A stretch of DNA of 64,000 nucleotides, taken from Ruegeria atlantica. GTDB lineage: Bacteria > Pseudomonadota > Alphaproteobacteria > Rhodobacterales > Rhodobacteraceae. Shown here piece after piece: positions 9,825 through 18,627 of the stretch. The translations under genes were made by a program, and so were the position numbers. Where the stretch lies: contig NZ_WQCG01000001.1 in the NCBI RefSeq assembly GCF_013032505.1, positions 1,420,761-1,484,760 of the forward strand. The letters are read 5' to 3'. The first letter of the stretch is position 1, and every line of letters starts with the position of its first letter. Below the pieces are notes generated by a model, which saw only the letters and a program-made list of their open reading frames with translations, had not been told where the DNA came from and made no database searches.

Positions 9825-10799
9825 ATGACCACAATTCTAGTTATCGCCCTTCTGGTAGGCATCTTCTTTGTCGGCATGAACCTGTGGACCCGAAGACTTA
9901 CCCAACAAGGGTTAGAGCGCGTACCGCAACTTGGACAGATTGTTCCAGTCCGGGGCGGAACCATTCATTTCGTTGAAAAGGGCGACCCAACCAAACAGAC
10001 AATTGTCATGATCCACGGGCTTGCAGGGCAACTGCAGCATTTCACCTATGCCCTGATGGATTTGCTGGCAGATGACTACCACGTCATCGCAGTCGACCGC
10101 CCTGGCTGCGGATATTCGACCCGCGACGGTGCAGATCTTGGACGCCTGCCCGAACAGGCCCGAATGATTCAGGAGTTTCTGGATGCAAAAGGCATATCAA
10201 ACGCCGTTCTGGTCGGTCACTCACTGGGTGGGGCCGTTTCGCTGGCTATGGCGCTGCAACACCCCGAGAAAACCAGGGCGCTCGCCTTGCTTGCCCCTTT
10301 GACGCAAAAGCTGCCCGCAACGCCGCAAGTTTTCAAACCACTGGAAATACGCACTGAGTGGTTGCGCAACTTTATCGGCAATACGATCGCCGTTCCTATA
10401 TCCGCTAAGACCGCCCCGCACACGTTGGGGGCCGTTTTTGATCCGGAACCTGCGCCGGATGACTTTCTAGACCGCGCCGGCGGCGCGCTGGGGTTGCGGC
10501 CTTCGGCTTTCATAACGGCATCGCAGGACGTCGTCGGCGTGGATGAAAGCATCGAAAAACAGGTAAGCCGCTATACCGATTTGTCCGTACCCGGAGGCAT
10601 TCTTTACGGGTCACGGGACGCCATTCTTTCACCTGCCGCCAACGGTGCCCCCATGATGCAGTTTGGACTGAGTGACGAACAAATCGAGGGTCTGGGCCAT
10701 ATGATCCTCATCACCGCACCCGACGCCTGCGCAGCGTTCATTCGCAGAATTGCGGATACCACTGAGGTCAGCGCGCAACCGGGAATCCAAGCCGATTGA
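9825..10799 (+). CDS. Alpha/beta-fold hydrolase with N-terminal membrane anchor
   Basis: A 324-residue hydrolase. Residues 3-20 are a single hydrophobic segment (signal anchor), so the enzyme probably faces the periplasm or sits on the membrane. The fold is marked by MIHGLAG (oxyanion-hole HG), DRPGCGYS and the nucleophile elbow GHSLGG with S133. The likely catalytic His lies in LGHMI near the C terminus. I chose ATG 9825, which follows GGAG by about 9 bases. It is only four bases downstream of the monooxygenase, implying co-transcription and a role in hydrolysing its product. Confidence 0.85.
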   Translation: MTTILVIALLVGIFFVGMNLWTRRLTQQGLERVPQLGQIVPVRGGTIHFVEKGDPTKQTIVMIHGLAGQLQHFTYALMDLLADDYHVIAVDRPGCGYSTRDGADLGRLPEQARMIQEFLDAKGISNAVLVGHSLGGAVSLAMALQHPEKTRALALLAPLTQKLPATPQVFKPLEIRTEWLRNFIGNTIAVPISAKTAPHTLGAVFDPEPAPDDFLDRAGGALGLRPSAFITASQDVVGVDESIEKQVSRYTDLSVPGGILYGSRDAILSPAANGAPMMQFGLSDEQIEGLGHMILITAPDACAAFIRRIADTTEVSAQPGIQAD

Positions 10800-10838
10800 A
10801 CGGGCCAAAAATAATCGTCATTGAGCGGTGTTTCCCCC

Positions 10839-10867
10839 TTGACCCTTCCCGGTCCCTCGCTTAAATC
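10839..10867 (+). promoter_or_regulatory. Probable promoter of tRNA-Met
   Basis: TTGACC (10839-10844) and TAAATC (10862-10867) are separated by 17 bases, and the -10 ends 13 bases before the tRNA. Confidence 0.5.
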
Positions 10868-10880
10868 GCCTCTCACTCAT

Positions 10881-10957
10881 GGCGGAGTAGCTCAGTTGGT
10901 TAGAGCAGCGGAATCATAATCCGCGTGTCGGGGGTTCAAGTCCCTCCTCCGCTACCA
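10881..10957 (+). tRNA. tRNA-Met (CAT), elongator type
   Basis: A 77-base gene including encoded CCA. The acceptor arm pairs GGCGGAG with CTCCGCT (one G-U at the end). The anticodon stem GCGGA/TCCGC holds loop ATCATAA with anticodon CAT, and the T-loop is TTCAAGT. The standard 1:72 pairing and overall sequence fit elongator Met rather than initiator or tRNA-Ile2. Confidence 0.95.
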
Positions 10958-11811
10958 TCCCCCACTTCAGATTTTTTGGATCGAGACGAAGGTGTTTCTG
11001 CATCGATGATCCTCGACCGAAGAGGCCTCGTTTCCCACAAGGGAAACAGTGTTATCAGAAACGAAGGATCTGATGTCGTCCAGAGCGTTGGTACCTGGTA
11101 TCACCAATGGATTGACTACCGCGCTCACAAACCTGGACGCAGACCAGCGTCGGCTTTCGGGCGAATTTGCAGAGTTGTCAGGACAATTTGGGTGGGCGTG
11201 GCCGCCAGTTAAGACCGTTTCAACCGCGCCATCCCTGCAACCGGCAGAGATGGGTCGGCATGTACGACCCGAATAGCGTTTGTCGGACAGGTATTGCCAT
11301 CAAGGCACGTACCGTCATCAGAGAGTTCGAACAAGGATTGAACTGAACGCGAGCAACCTTGCCGATTGCGGTACCATTGAAGATCACCGTCCCGCTCGGC
11401 ATCCAAGCCTAGGCCGGATGGGTCACAACCCAAGCCCGGGAGGATGGAACAGATGTGTTCTGATCATCGACGACATCCACGCCGTGGTCGCCTCACTTCG
11501 CGAGTAAGGCGCACCCTTTCGCACCGAAATCACTGCGGGTCCCGGGGGCATGCAAATCCTCTGCGAAGATCCATAAGGTAATGTTGTGGAGCTTTTTCAG
11601 CCAAGCTAATCACCATCAATTGGAAACTGGAACCAACGCGTTTGGGCTAATTGCCGTGGTCATAAGTTAGATCAAATTCGTAAATCGGTTTGGCGCCACT
11701 AATATCGACTCTGCCGGCCTTTATTCCGAAGTCCAAACATCTTTCCGAAGCCGCGCTCACAAAGCTCAGCTTCGTTTCGTAGTGGAAAAGCACCCACGGT
11801 TTCTCGCGCTG
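10958..11811. other. 854-base gene-poor stretch after tRNA-Met
   Basis: No intact gene is supported; short open frames in several registers look unlike coding sequence and lack ribosome-binding sites. It includes the MCE/MlaD-like fragment described separately (11220-11402). The location just 3' of a tRNA gene, with decayed coding sequence, is what an old insertion or deletion scar would look like, but I found no integrase and no repeat of the tRNA 3' end within the stretch. Confidence 0.45.
11220..11402 (-). pseudogene. Degenerate MCE/MlaD (PqiB-like) domain fragment
   Basis: On the minus strand a 60-codon stretch contains SGTVIFNGTAIGKVARVQF and ends LQGWRG, which resembles the MCE-domain core of MlaD/PqiB proteins (pattern G-x-V-x-FNG-x-x-VG-x-V then FQGLTG). 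An in-frame stop (TAG) lies just upstream of its first ATG, and another reading frame continues on both sides, as expected of a frameshifted gene. MCE proteins form trans-envelope lipid transport tubes. The assignment rests on motif resemblance alone. Confidence 0.4.
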
Positions 11812-12681
11812 CTAGTCTTCCCGCATGAGCGCGACAACCTCATCAAGTTCCGCGCGTCGCCTTGACGGGTGCGGAAGGTTTATCACCAGCGCCCGACCTG
11901 TTTCGCAGGCTTGTGCAGACATGCGCACCAATTGTCCGGATTTGAGTACGGGCGCGATCAGGCATCCATGTGCCATCAAGGCACCTGCCCCGGATTTGGC
12001 TTCTTCGACCGCAAGGCCATAAAGCGAATACTTCGGCCCCTTGGTGGGGTCGCTGACATATGCCCCTGTCGCATTGGACCACCGTTGCCAGTCATCCTGC
12101 CATGTCTGATCGTGCAGCAACGGAACAGATTCAAGGTCAAAATTGCCGGCCAATTCCGGCGCGCAAACCGGGAAAATCAGGTCCTTCTCAACGACTACCT
12201 GATTGGCCGACCCGTCGGGTTCGTCAATGAATACCGAAAGGTCGAATAGTTCGCGCGACAATCGAGGCGGTGTTTCCATGGCAGTTACCGAGAACTTCAT
12301 ATTCGGCCGATTTTTTCGGATCCGCCCCAAGCGGGTCGGTAGCCACAATTGCGCGACCGAGGGTAACGCCGCGATGTGAATCTCGACGCTTGGGCTCAGA
12401 TTCCGCAGTTTCCGCGTTGCAGCCGCAAGCTGATCAAAAGCCATAGTGAATTCTCCAGCCAGTTCTCGCCCGGCCGCAGTCAGTTCAACCCCTTGCGCAT
12501 TTCGCCGGAATAGCGGCACATCAGACCAGGCTTCAACCGTCTTGATATGCTGAGAAATCGCGCCGGGAGTGACGCTCAGCTCTTCAGCGGCTGCTACGAA
12601 ACTGCCCAGTCTTGCCGCCGCTTCGAAGGCGCGGAGAGCATTGAGTGGTGGCCCTTTCGGGCGTCTTGGAAGAACAGCCAT
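11812..12681 (-). CDS. LysR-type regulator, GcvA-like
   Basis: A 289-residue regulator with the GcvA-type helix-turn-helix: PPLNALRAFEAAARLGSF, then TPGAISQHIKTVE and LFRRNAQGVELTAAGRE. The effector domain is slightly short. I use ATG 12681; a GTG two codons upstream is possible, and no clear Shine-Dalgarno supports either. It is divergent from the SHMT-family gene with 97 bases between, so it probably controls that gene. Confidence 0.87.
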   Translation of the reverse strand: MAVLPRRPKGPPLNALRAFEAAARLGSFVAAAEELSVTPGAISQHIKTVEAWSDVPLFRRNAQGVELTAAGRELAGEFTMAFDQLAAATRKLRNLSPSVEIHIAALPSVAQLWLPTRLGRIRKNRPNMKFSVTAMETPPRLSRELFDLSVFIDEPDGSANQVVVEKDLIFPVCAPELAGNFDLESVPLLHDQTWQDDWQRWSNATGAYVSDPTKGPKYSLYGLAVEEAKSGAGALMAHGCLIAPVLKSGQLVRMSAQACETGRALVINLPHPSRRRAELDEVVALMRED

Positions 12682-12778
12682 CAGCACAGACTCAGTTTTT
12701 CTACGCCAAGAAATAGCAATTCTGATTTGCGATGTCGCCCCGATTGTTCAATCTGGTGACAAGCAGGAGGTCACAGAT

Positions 12779-14086
12779 ATGACAATCACACCCCGAAACT
12801 GGGTCCCAGATCAGTGCGAAACCCGTGTTCAGAAAATTGCCGCCAAGACTTCTAAGACTGCGTCGGATGAATTGATCAAACGGATCGACGATCTCGCGGG
12901 AAGAAACCGCGAAATCCACGAACAAGAGTGTTTCAACCTCAACCCGGCAACAAATGTGATGAATCCAAGGGCCGAGGCTCTGTTGTCGTCTGGCATCGGG
13001 TCCCGACCATCGCTGGGCTATCCCGGCGACAAATACGAGATGGGGCTGGAAGCTATTGAAGAGATTGAAGTGATTGCCGCCGAGCTTTGCGCCGAGATCT
13101 TTGAAGCCAAATTCGCCGAAATCAGGGTGCCGTCAGGCGCGATTGCCAACCTCTATGGGTTTATGGCGACCTGCAAGCCGGGCGATACGATCATCGCACC
13201 GCCAGCCTCGATTGGTGGGCACGTGACTCATCACCTTGGGGGATGTGCCGGGTTGTTTGGACTACGCACGATTGACGCGCCAACGGATGGTGACGGCTAT
13301 ACGGTCGATCTGGATCGGCTACGGGCATTGGCTTTGAAAGAACGACCCAAGCTGATCACCATTGGCGGCAGCCTCAATCTGTTCGAACATCCCGTAAAGG
13401 AAGTCCGGCAGATTGCCGACGAAATCGGGGCCAAGGTCATGTTTGACGCCGCCCACCAATGCGGGATCATAGCAGGCAAAGCGTGGCGAAATCCGTTGGC
13501 CGAGGGCGCGCATTTCATGACGATGAGTACGTATAAAAGCCTGGGCGGACCTGCCGGAGGTTTGATCGTCTCAAATGACGCTGAAATTACGCAAAAGCTG
13601 GACGCGATCGCCTTTCCGGGTATGACGGCAAACTTCGACGCGGCCAAATCTGCAGCGCTGGCTGTTTCGATGCTGGACTGGCGCGACTTCGGCAAACAGT
13701 ACGCGACAGAAATGATCGCGATGGCGCAAGCGCTTGCAGAACGGTTGGACGCCCACGGCGTTCCCATCTTTGCCGGACGGGAAGGGTTTACAAACTCACA
13801 CCAATTCGCTGTGTTGGCAGAACCTTATGGTGGCGGGCAAACGGCGTCCAAAACATTGCGTCGTGCCGGGTTTCTTGCTTGTGGAATTGGCCTGCCCGCG
13901 CCCGATGTTGAGGGGGACATGAACGGTCTCCGGATCGGGACGCCTGAGCTGGTTCGATGGGGAATGACGTCGAAGGACACTGACCGTTTGGCGGCTCTGA
14001 TCACCTCTGGATTGGCAGGCGCGGATATCGCCGCCGAGGTCGCTGAGTGGCGGAGGAGTTTTTCCGAACTGCATTTCGTGCATTAA
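12779..14086 (+). CDS. Serine hydroxymethyltransferase-family PLP enzyme, divergent
   Basis: A 435-residue fold-type I PLP enzyme. SHMT-like features are SLGYPGDKYEMG, FDAAHQCGIIAG (PLP Asp and following His) and STYKSLGGPAGG, where K253 is the PLP lysine. In canonical GlyA the lysine motif is TTTHKTLRGPRGG, so here His before Lys is Tyr, and the N-terminal SENxxS loop is not recognisable. It is therefore not housekeeping GlyA; a side enzyme acting on a beta-hydroxy amino acid or a methylserine is more likely. GGAGG lies 9 bases before ATG 12779. The longer upstream frame overlaps the divergent LysR gene and was rejected. Confidence 0.75.
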   Translation: MTITPRNWVPDQCETRVQKIAAKTSKTASDELIKRIDDLAGRNREIHEQECFNLNPATNVMNPRAEALLSSGIGSRPSLGYPGDKYEMGLEAIEEIEVIAAELCAEIFEAKFAEIRVPSGAIANLYGFMATCKPGDTIIAPPASIGGHVTHHLGGCAGLFGLRTIDAPTDGDGYTVDLDRLRALALKERPKLITIGGSLNLFEHPVKEVRQIADEIGAKVMFDAAHQCGIIAGKAWRNPLAEGAHFMTMSTYKSLGGPAGGLIVSNDAEITQKLDAIAFPGMTANFDAAKSAALAVSMLDWRDFGKQYATEMIAMAQALAERLDAHGVPIFAGREGFTNSHQFAVLAEPYGGGQTASKTLRRAGFLACGIGLPAPDVEGDMNGLRIGTPELVRWGMTSKDTDRLAALITSGLAGADIAAEVAEWRRSFSELHFVH

Positions 14087-14099
14087 TTGCACAGTCGGT

Positions 14100-14136
14100 G
14101 CCGTCCCTGGCCTGCTTGCCTGCAGCCAGGGACGGC
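14100..14136 (+). terminator. Strong hairpin after the SHMT-family gene
   Basis: A perfect 12-bp stem (14100-14111 with 14125-14136) with a 13-base loop begins 13 bases after the stop. No T-tract follows, so it may act as an RNA-stabilising or Rho-assisted element, and it works for either strand. Confidence 0.45.
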
Positions 14137-14220
14137 CGTCGCTGTTACCAGCCTCGCATTTTATACCATTGGCAATGCAAGCGGGCTCAGGCCGGTCCAA
14201 ATGATCCAAGATTAGGCGCG

Positions 14221-14769
14221 TCACATATCCAAATTTGGCTGGCTACGGGTTACTTCATGTGCCCGGGTCTCTCCGGATCTGGTCACCCGTAAAACCAGCT
14301 TCTTCGCGTTTTCAAACCGTTCGAAATATGCAAAGCGAATATTTTCCAGCGCGGAAACATCCTCACACTGGATAAGGTAGTCCGCCAGAAAGTCGCTATG
14401 TTGGTCTTGCTCAGCAGCCTCGTCGGTTTTGTCTTGCCCCAAACCCTCGCCCGTCAGGGTTACATTGGCCGACGCGGTAAAGCACCCGGCCTCTTCCGGC
14501 AGCACAAACAAGCTTAAAGGCTTGGAAAGATCTGAGACCGCAACCGCCACTTGCGCACGATCGTCATCGGTTTCAGCCGAGCCTTCAAATCCTATGACAT
14601 CAGCGGCGGGCACGGTGAGCGATAAAGAAAATGACTGATCGGAAAACGCAATATCCACATATCCCGTACCATGTTCATGGGCAGCGCTTTCCGCCTGCGA
14701 CAGAACAACCGCAGGGGTAAATATCAAAGCAACGGCTGCACATTTAGCAAACAAGGCACCACCCAACAT
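14221..14769 (-). CDS. ZrgA-like (DUF2796) periplasmic metal-handling protein
   Basis: A 182-residue secreted protein with a signal peptide (hydrophobic core VALIFTPAVVLS). The mature part begins HEHG and has the DUF2796 pattern: EHGTGYVDIAF, VPAADVIGFEGSAE, CFTASANV, and near the C terminus IRFAYFERF. ZrgA proteins are zinc-regulated and linked to zinc acquisition; the N-terminal His cluster fits metal binding. A candidate promoter (TTGCAC / TAGAAT, 16-base spacer) contains the 13-base motif at 14788-14800 also found upstream of hemP. It is divergent from the imelysin operon. Metal specificity is uncertain. Confidence 0.75.
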   Translation of the reverse strand: MLGGALFAKCAAVALIFTPAVVLSQAESAAHEHGTGYVDIAFSDQSFSLSLTVPAADVIGFEGSAETDDDRAQVAVAVSDLSKPLSLFVLPEEAGCFTASANVTLTGEGLGQDKTDEAAEQDQHSDFLADYLIQCEDVSALENIRFAYFERFENAKKLVLRVTRSGETRAHEVTRSQPNLDM

Positions 14770-14787
14770 AGAATCACCCAGTCCATT

Positions 14788-14800
14788 CTAATCTGATTAA
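14788..14800 (-). promoter_or_regulatory. Candidate metal-responsive operator of the ZrgA-like gene
   Basis: In gene orientation the 13-mer is TTAATCAGATTAG, exactly repeated upstream of hemP (58248-58260). It sits 18 bases before the start codon, mostly in the spacer between a TTGCAC -35 and a TAGAAT -10, where a repressor would block RNA polymerase. The regulator (Fur/Mur, Zur, Irr or RirA type) cannot be identified from sequence. Confidence 0.45.
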
Positions 14801-14892
14801 GACCCCGTGCAATCGCGGCATCGGATCGCCGACCCCGCTATTTCTGGGGATGGGGTGCGGCATTTATTTCCGACAATAAAACTCAGGTTGAC

Positions 14893-14904
14893 TTAGTTTA
14901 CTAA
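14893..14904 (+). promoter_or_regulatory. Candidate iron-regulatory dyad upstream of imelysin operon
   Basis: TTAGT-TT-ACTAA is a perfect inverted repeat, flanked by two ACTCAG copies (14881-14886, 14908-14913), 77 bases before the imelysin start. ACTAAT and ACTCAG recur upstream of bfd, which suggests a shared iron-dependent regulator. Confidence 0.4.
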
Positions 14905-14980
14905 TTCACTCAGTTTTTAGCGCATGCGCGCCGCTGAGGCGGCGCTTGTGAGTTATTTCTGACAGGGAAGTGTCACCTCT

Positions 14981-16249
14981 ATGACCAGATTTTTTGCCGC
15001 CACCAGCGTCTTGACCCTTGGGATCGCGACTTCAGCATTTGCAGATGCCCCCGCGAAGGTGGATGTTCTGAACACCTACGCAAACATCGCCGAAGCCAAA
15101 TATGACGACAGCCTGATCGCCGCGAAGTCGCTGCAGGCCGCCGTAAATGCGCTGATCGCTGATCCGTCGGACGCCACGCTGAACGCCGCCCGCACCGCAT
15201 GGATTGCTGCACGTGTTCCTTACCAGCAGACCGAAGTCTACCGTTTCGGCAATGCAATCGTCGACGACTGGGAAGGTAAAGTTAATGCATGGCCGCTGGA
15301 TGAAGGCCTGATCGACTATGTGGACGCAGCCTATGGCGGCCCAACCGACGAAAACGAGTTCGCCGCACTCAACGTCATCGCCAACCCGTCATTCGAGCTG
15401 TCCGGCAATACAATTGACGCAAGCGAGATAACCCCGGAACTGCTGGGCGAGACCCTGCACGAAGCCGATGGGATCGAAGCGAACGTTGCCACAGGCTATC
15501 ACGCTATCGAATTCCTGCTGTGGGGTCAGGACCTGAACGGTCACGGCACAGGCGCAGGCAACCGCCCCTACACCGACTATGTTCAGGGTGACGACTGCAC
15601 CGGCGGCAATTGTGACCGTCGTGCCCAGTACCTGAGCGCGGCAACCGACTTGCTGGTCAGCGATCTGGAATGGATGGCAGCACAGTGGGCTGAAGGCGGC
15701 GAAGCACGCGCAGCACTGACGGCCGACGAAACCGCTGGCGTGAGCGCCATTCTGACCGGCATGGGTTCGCTGTCCTACGGCGAGCAGGCCGGTGAACGTA
15801 TGCGCTTGGGCCTGATGCTGAACGACCCCGAAGAAGAGCATGATTGCTTCTCGGACAACACCCACAACAGCCATTACTACGATGGTTTGGGGGTTCAGAA
15901 CGTCTATCTGGGCAGCTACACCCGCATTGACGGCACCCCGGTTTCCGGCGCATCGCTGTCGGATCTGGTTGTCGCCAACGATCCATCCCTGGACGCGGAG
16001 ATGAAGGTGAAACTGGCCAACACCATGCAGGCCCTTGGACGTCTGAAATCGACCGCGGAAGCCGGTTTTGCCTATGACCAGATGCTGGAACGCGGCAACG
16101 AAGGCGGCGAAGTGCTGATCATGGGTGGTGTAAACGGGCTGGTCGATCAGACCAAGACGATCGAGCGCGTTGTGACTGCTCTGGAACTCGACCAGATCGA
16201 GTTCGAGGGTTCGGACAGCCTTGATAACCCTGACGCGGTCTTCCAGTAA
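14981..16249 (+). CDS. Imelysin family iron-regulated periplasmic protein
   Basis: A 422-residue exported protein with a cleavable signal peptide ending near ATSAFA-DAPAK. It carries the imelysin signature GxHxxE as G172-Y-H174-A-I-E177, followed by FLLWGQDLNG. Imelysins (M75, IrpA/ICMP-like, related to EfeO) are periplasmic or envelope proteins induced in iron starvation and thought to bind iron or heme rather than act as peptidases. It leads a block with bfd, bfr, a di-heme protein and a second imelysin. ATG 14981 is followed directly by a good signal peptide. Confidence 0.9.
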   Translation: MTRFFAATSVLTLGIATSAFADAPAKVDVLNTYANIAEAKYDDSLIAAKSLQAAVNALIADPSDATLNAARTAWIAARVPYQQTEVYRFGNAIVDDWEGKVNAWPLDEGLIDYVDAAYGGPTDENEFAALNVIANPSFELSGNTIDASEITPELLGETLHEADGIEANVATGYHAIEFLLWGQDLNGHGTGAGNRPYTDYVQGDDCTGGNCDRRAQYLSAATDLLVSDLEWMAAQWAEGGEARAALTADETAGVSAILTGMGSLSYGEQAGERMRLGLMLNDPEEEHDCFSDNTHNSHYYDGLGVQNVYLGSYTRIDGTPVSGASLSDLVVANDPSLDAEMKVKLANTMQALGRLKSTAEAGFAYDQMLERGNEGGEVLIMGGVNGLVDQTKTIERVVTALELDQIEFEGSDSLDNPDAVFQ

Positions 16250-16271
16250 CTCGCAAGGCCCACACCAACGC

Positions 16272-16297
16272 GGAGGCGGCAGTATCACGCCGCCTCC
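16272..16297 (+). terminator. Hairpin after first imelysin gene
   Basis: A 9-bp perfect stem GGAGGCGGC/GCCGCCTCC with an 8-base loop lies 22 bases after the stop, without a clear U-tract. It probably attenuates or stabilises the message before bfd, which has its own regulatory dyad. Confidence 0.45.
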
Positions 16298-16348
16298 AAC
16301 ACTTGTGAGGAACCTTTCGCGCGCTTCCTCTGGACGTTCTTGAAGTAA

Positions 16349-16365
16349 CTTACTAATAAAGTAAG
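16349..16365 (+). promoter_or_regulatory. Candidate iron-regulatory dyad upstream of bfd
   Basis: CTTACT-AATAA-AGTAAG is a 6+5+6 inverted repeat 25 bases before the bfd start, with ACTCAG at 16373-16378. It shares the ACTAAT core with the site upstream of the imelysin gene. Confidence 0.4.
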
Positions 16366-16390
16366 AAATACAACTCAGAGCCTGATTGCT

Positions 16391-16684
16391 ATGATCGTAT
16401 GCCACTGCACAAACATCTCGGATCACGATATCCGCGCGGCTATTGATTGGATGCGCACGTCTGATCCTTACGCGGTCATTACACCTGGTAAAATCTACCA
16501 TGCCCTTGGAAAGTCAGCAGATTGTGGCGGGTGCATGCCACTTTTCCTAGACTCGATGCGTTCCAGCGATAAGTTGGAAGTGCCAATGCAGCTTCGCGCA
16601 CTTCGCAGCGAGGCAACACAGGAGAATGCAGATGAAGGGCGACCCCAAGGTCATAGAATATCTAAACAAATCACTGCGGCATGA
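16391..16684 (+). CDS. bfd: Bacterioferritin-associated ferredoxin
   Basis: A 97-residue small protein with the Bfd [2Fe-2S] ligand pattern: C4-x-C6 in VCHCTNISD and CGGC near residues 45-48. Bfd docks on bacterioferritin and reduces its ferric core for iron release. The C-terminal ~18 codons overlap the start of bfr in another frame, indicating translational coupling. It is somewhat longer than the 64-residue E. coli protein because of this tail. Confidence 0.9.
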   Translation: MIVCHCTNISDHDIRAAIDWMRTSDPYAVITPGKIYHALGKSADCGGCMPLFLDSMRSSDKLEVPMQLRALRSEATQENADEGRPQGHRISKQITAA

Positions 16685-17117
16685 GCTAACGGCAGTCAGC
16701 CAATATTGGCTACACTACCGTCTGCAGGAGGATTGGGGCCTTGTTCACATGGCCAAGAAAAGCCGCGAAGAGTCCATCGAGGAAATGGAGCACGCGGACA
16801 AGCTGATCGAGCGAATCATTTTCTTGGGCGGCCACCCGAATCTTCAACAACTTGACCCATTGCGCATCGGCCAGACTCCGAAAGAGACACTGGAATGCGA
16901 TCTGGCAGCAGAGGTCGATGCCCGGGCCTTGTACAAGGAAGCACGCGAATACTGTCAGAGCGCTGGCGACTACGTCACTATGTCTCTGTTTGAAGGATTG
17001 CTGGCGGATGAGGAAGGGCATATCGATTTCCTCGAAACGCAGCTCGACCTGCACGAAAGGATTGGCGAAGCCAATTATGCGCACCTTAACGCATCGAAAA
17101 TGGACGAAGGCGAGTAA
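16632..17117 (+). CDS. bfr: Bacterioferritin
   Basis: A 161-residue ferritin-like iron store that forms a 24-mer with heme. With ATG 16632 the numbering matches the family exactly: E18, E51 and H54 of the ferroxidase centre and M52, the heme ligand. AGGAG lies 7 bases upstream; an ATG two codons earlier is too close to that site. The neighbour bfd encodes its reductant, and the rest of the operon encodes periplasmic iron proteins. Confidence 0.95.
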   Translation: MKGDPKVIEYLNKSLRHELTAVSQYWLHYRLQEDWGLVHMAKKSREESIEEMEHADKLIERIIFLGGHPNLQQLDPLRIGQTPKETLECDLAAEVDARALYKEAREYCQSAGDYVTMSLFEGLLADEEGHIDFLETQLDLHERIGEANYAHLNASKMDEGE

Positions 17118-18624
17118 GCTTGCCCTTTTGGCGGTGGCCGCCCTTGCGGCCACCCAATCCCTGTCGGCAGAGCTGCGGGATCTTCATCTCAACTACCTTC
17201 CCAGAACTGAAGACGAACAAGCAAGGATTGCGCGCGTAACAAATGCACCTGACGATTTCAGTGTGCCACAGCGTTTTGAAGAGTTGTCCGCAGGTGCTGC
17301 GACTGTCCGAGCGCGTACCGACGCAGATGCTTTTTCGCAGCCCTCTGGCAACCTGAGTTTCGAGCAGGAGCTCGACTTCAAAGTCGGTAACGGCCTGTTC
17401 AAGAAGATCTGGGTGTCTTCCCCGTCTTCCACGCTGGCCTCAGATGGGTTGGGGCCGCTTTATAACGCAAGATCCTGTCAACGCTGTCACATCAAAGACG
17501 GGCGCGGACATACGCCCAACGGCCCCGATGACAACGCAATTTCGATGTTCCTGCGTGTGTCTATCCCTGGAACTCCCGAGGACGGATACGCAGAGATCGA
17601 AAACTACATCGCCACCCTTCCCGAACCGAATTACGGCGGGCAAATGCAGGATCTGGCCCTTCCCGGCCACCCAGCAGAATACCGGTTGGATATCACTTAC
17701 GATGACGTTCCCGTCACTATGTCGGATGGGGAAACCGTCACTTTGCGGCGTCCTACCTACAAAGCTGCCGATCTGGGTTATGGCCCTTTGCACCCTGACG
17801 CGATGATCAGCCCCCGCGTGGCTCCGCAGATGATCGGCCTGGGCTTGCTCGAGGCGATCCCGGTAGAAGACCTGCTGGCGAATGCGGACCCGGAAGATGA
17901 GGACGGCGACGGAATATCCGGCCGGCCTAACATCGTATGGGCAATTGAATATGGCGCGCCGATGATGGGCCGGTTTGGTCATAAGGCGGGCATGCCGACA
18001 ATAATGGAGCAATCCGCCGCAGCCTTTGCCGGTGATATCGGCATTTCCAGCCCCCTCTATCCGGCTGCGCACGGCGATTGCACTGCGACGCAGGCGGAAT
18101 GCGTAAACGCTCCACATGGCGATGGCGACGACCGGAACTTTGAAATTGACCAGGTCGGCATGGATCTGGTCGCCTTCTATAGCCGCAATCTGGGTGTACC
18201 GGCCCGCCGCGATACGGACGATCCTCAGGTATTGCGCGGCAAACAGGTGTTCCACGACACCGGGTGTGCATCGTGCCACACGCCCTCATTCGTGACGCAT
18301 CGTATGGAAGACCGTCCCGAGCATAGCTTCCAGTTGATCTGGCCCTATTCGGACCTGCTGCTGCACGACATGGGCGAAGCGCTTGCCGATAACCGTCCCG
18401 AGGCCCGCGCCACGGGTCGTGAATGGCGGACACCACCACTTTGGGGGATCGGCCTGACCCAACAGGTGTCAGGCCATACGCAGTTTCTACATGATGGGCG
18501 GGCGCAATCGTTGCTCGAGGCGATCCTGTGGCACGGCGGTGAGGCGCAGACAGCGCGTGACACGGTCGTCGGGATGCCAAAGCCTGACCGCGATGCCCTT
18601 ATCCGTTTTCTGGAAAGCCTTTGA
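17077..18624 (+). CDS. Di-heme c-type cytochrome of the DUF1111 (thiol oxidoreductase/peroxidase-like) family
   Basis: A 515-residue periplasmic protein with a signal peptide ([17 protein letters not shown]). Two heme c attachment sites are CQRCH (from residue 134) and CASCH (C397-H401). This fits the DUF1111 di-heme oxidoreductase family, which is regularly found next to imelysin genes. ATG 17077 overlaps bfr by 41 bases and has only a weak Shine-Dalgarno; the true start is not certain but must lie near here to give the signal peptide. A redox role in periplasmic iron handling, such as Fe2+/Fe3+ conversion at the imelysins, is inferred from context. Confidence 0.85.
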   Translation: MRTLTHRKWTKASKLALLAVAALAATQSLSAELRDLHLNYLPRTEDEQARIARVTNAPDDFSVPQRFEELSAGAATVRARTDADAFSQPSGNLSFEQELDFKVGNGLFKKIWVSSPSSTLASDGLGPLYNARSCQRCHIKDGRGHTPNGPDDNAISMFLRVSIPGTPEDGYAEIENYIATLPEPNYGGQMQDLALPGHPAEYRLDITYDDVPVTMSDGETVTLRRPTYKAADLGYGPLHPDAMISPRVAPQMIGLGLLEAIPVEDLLANADPEDEDGDGISGRPNIVWAIEYGAPMMGRFGHKAGMPTIMEQSAAAFAGDIGISSPLYPAAHGDCTATQAECVNAPHGDGDDRNFEIDQVGMDLVAFYSRNLGVPARRDTDDPQVLRGKQVFHDTGCASCHTPSFVTHRMEDRPEHSFQLIWPYSDLLLHDMGEALADNRPEARATGREWRTPPLWGIGLTQQVSGHTQFLHDGRAQSLLEAILWHGGEAQTARDTVVGMPKPDRDALIRFLESL

Positions 18625-18627
18625 CCC

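Noticed and set aside
10881..11811. Integrated island at tRNA-Met
   Set aside because: No integrase, no direct repeat of the tRNA end seen, and downstream genes look native; only a scar is suggested.
12569..12778. 70-codon N-terminal extension of the SHMT-like gene
   Set aside because: It overlaps the divergent LysR coding region and its promoter, and GGAGG precedes ATG 12779.
15389..16501. Minus-strand open frame opposite the imelysin gene
   Set aside because: Shadow of imelysin; it also runs through the hairpin and bfd regulatory dyad.
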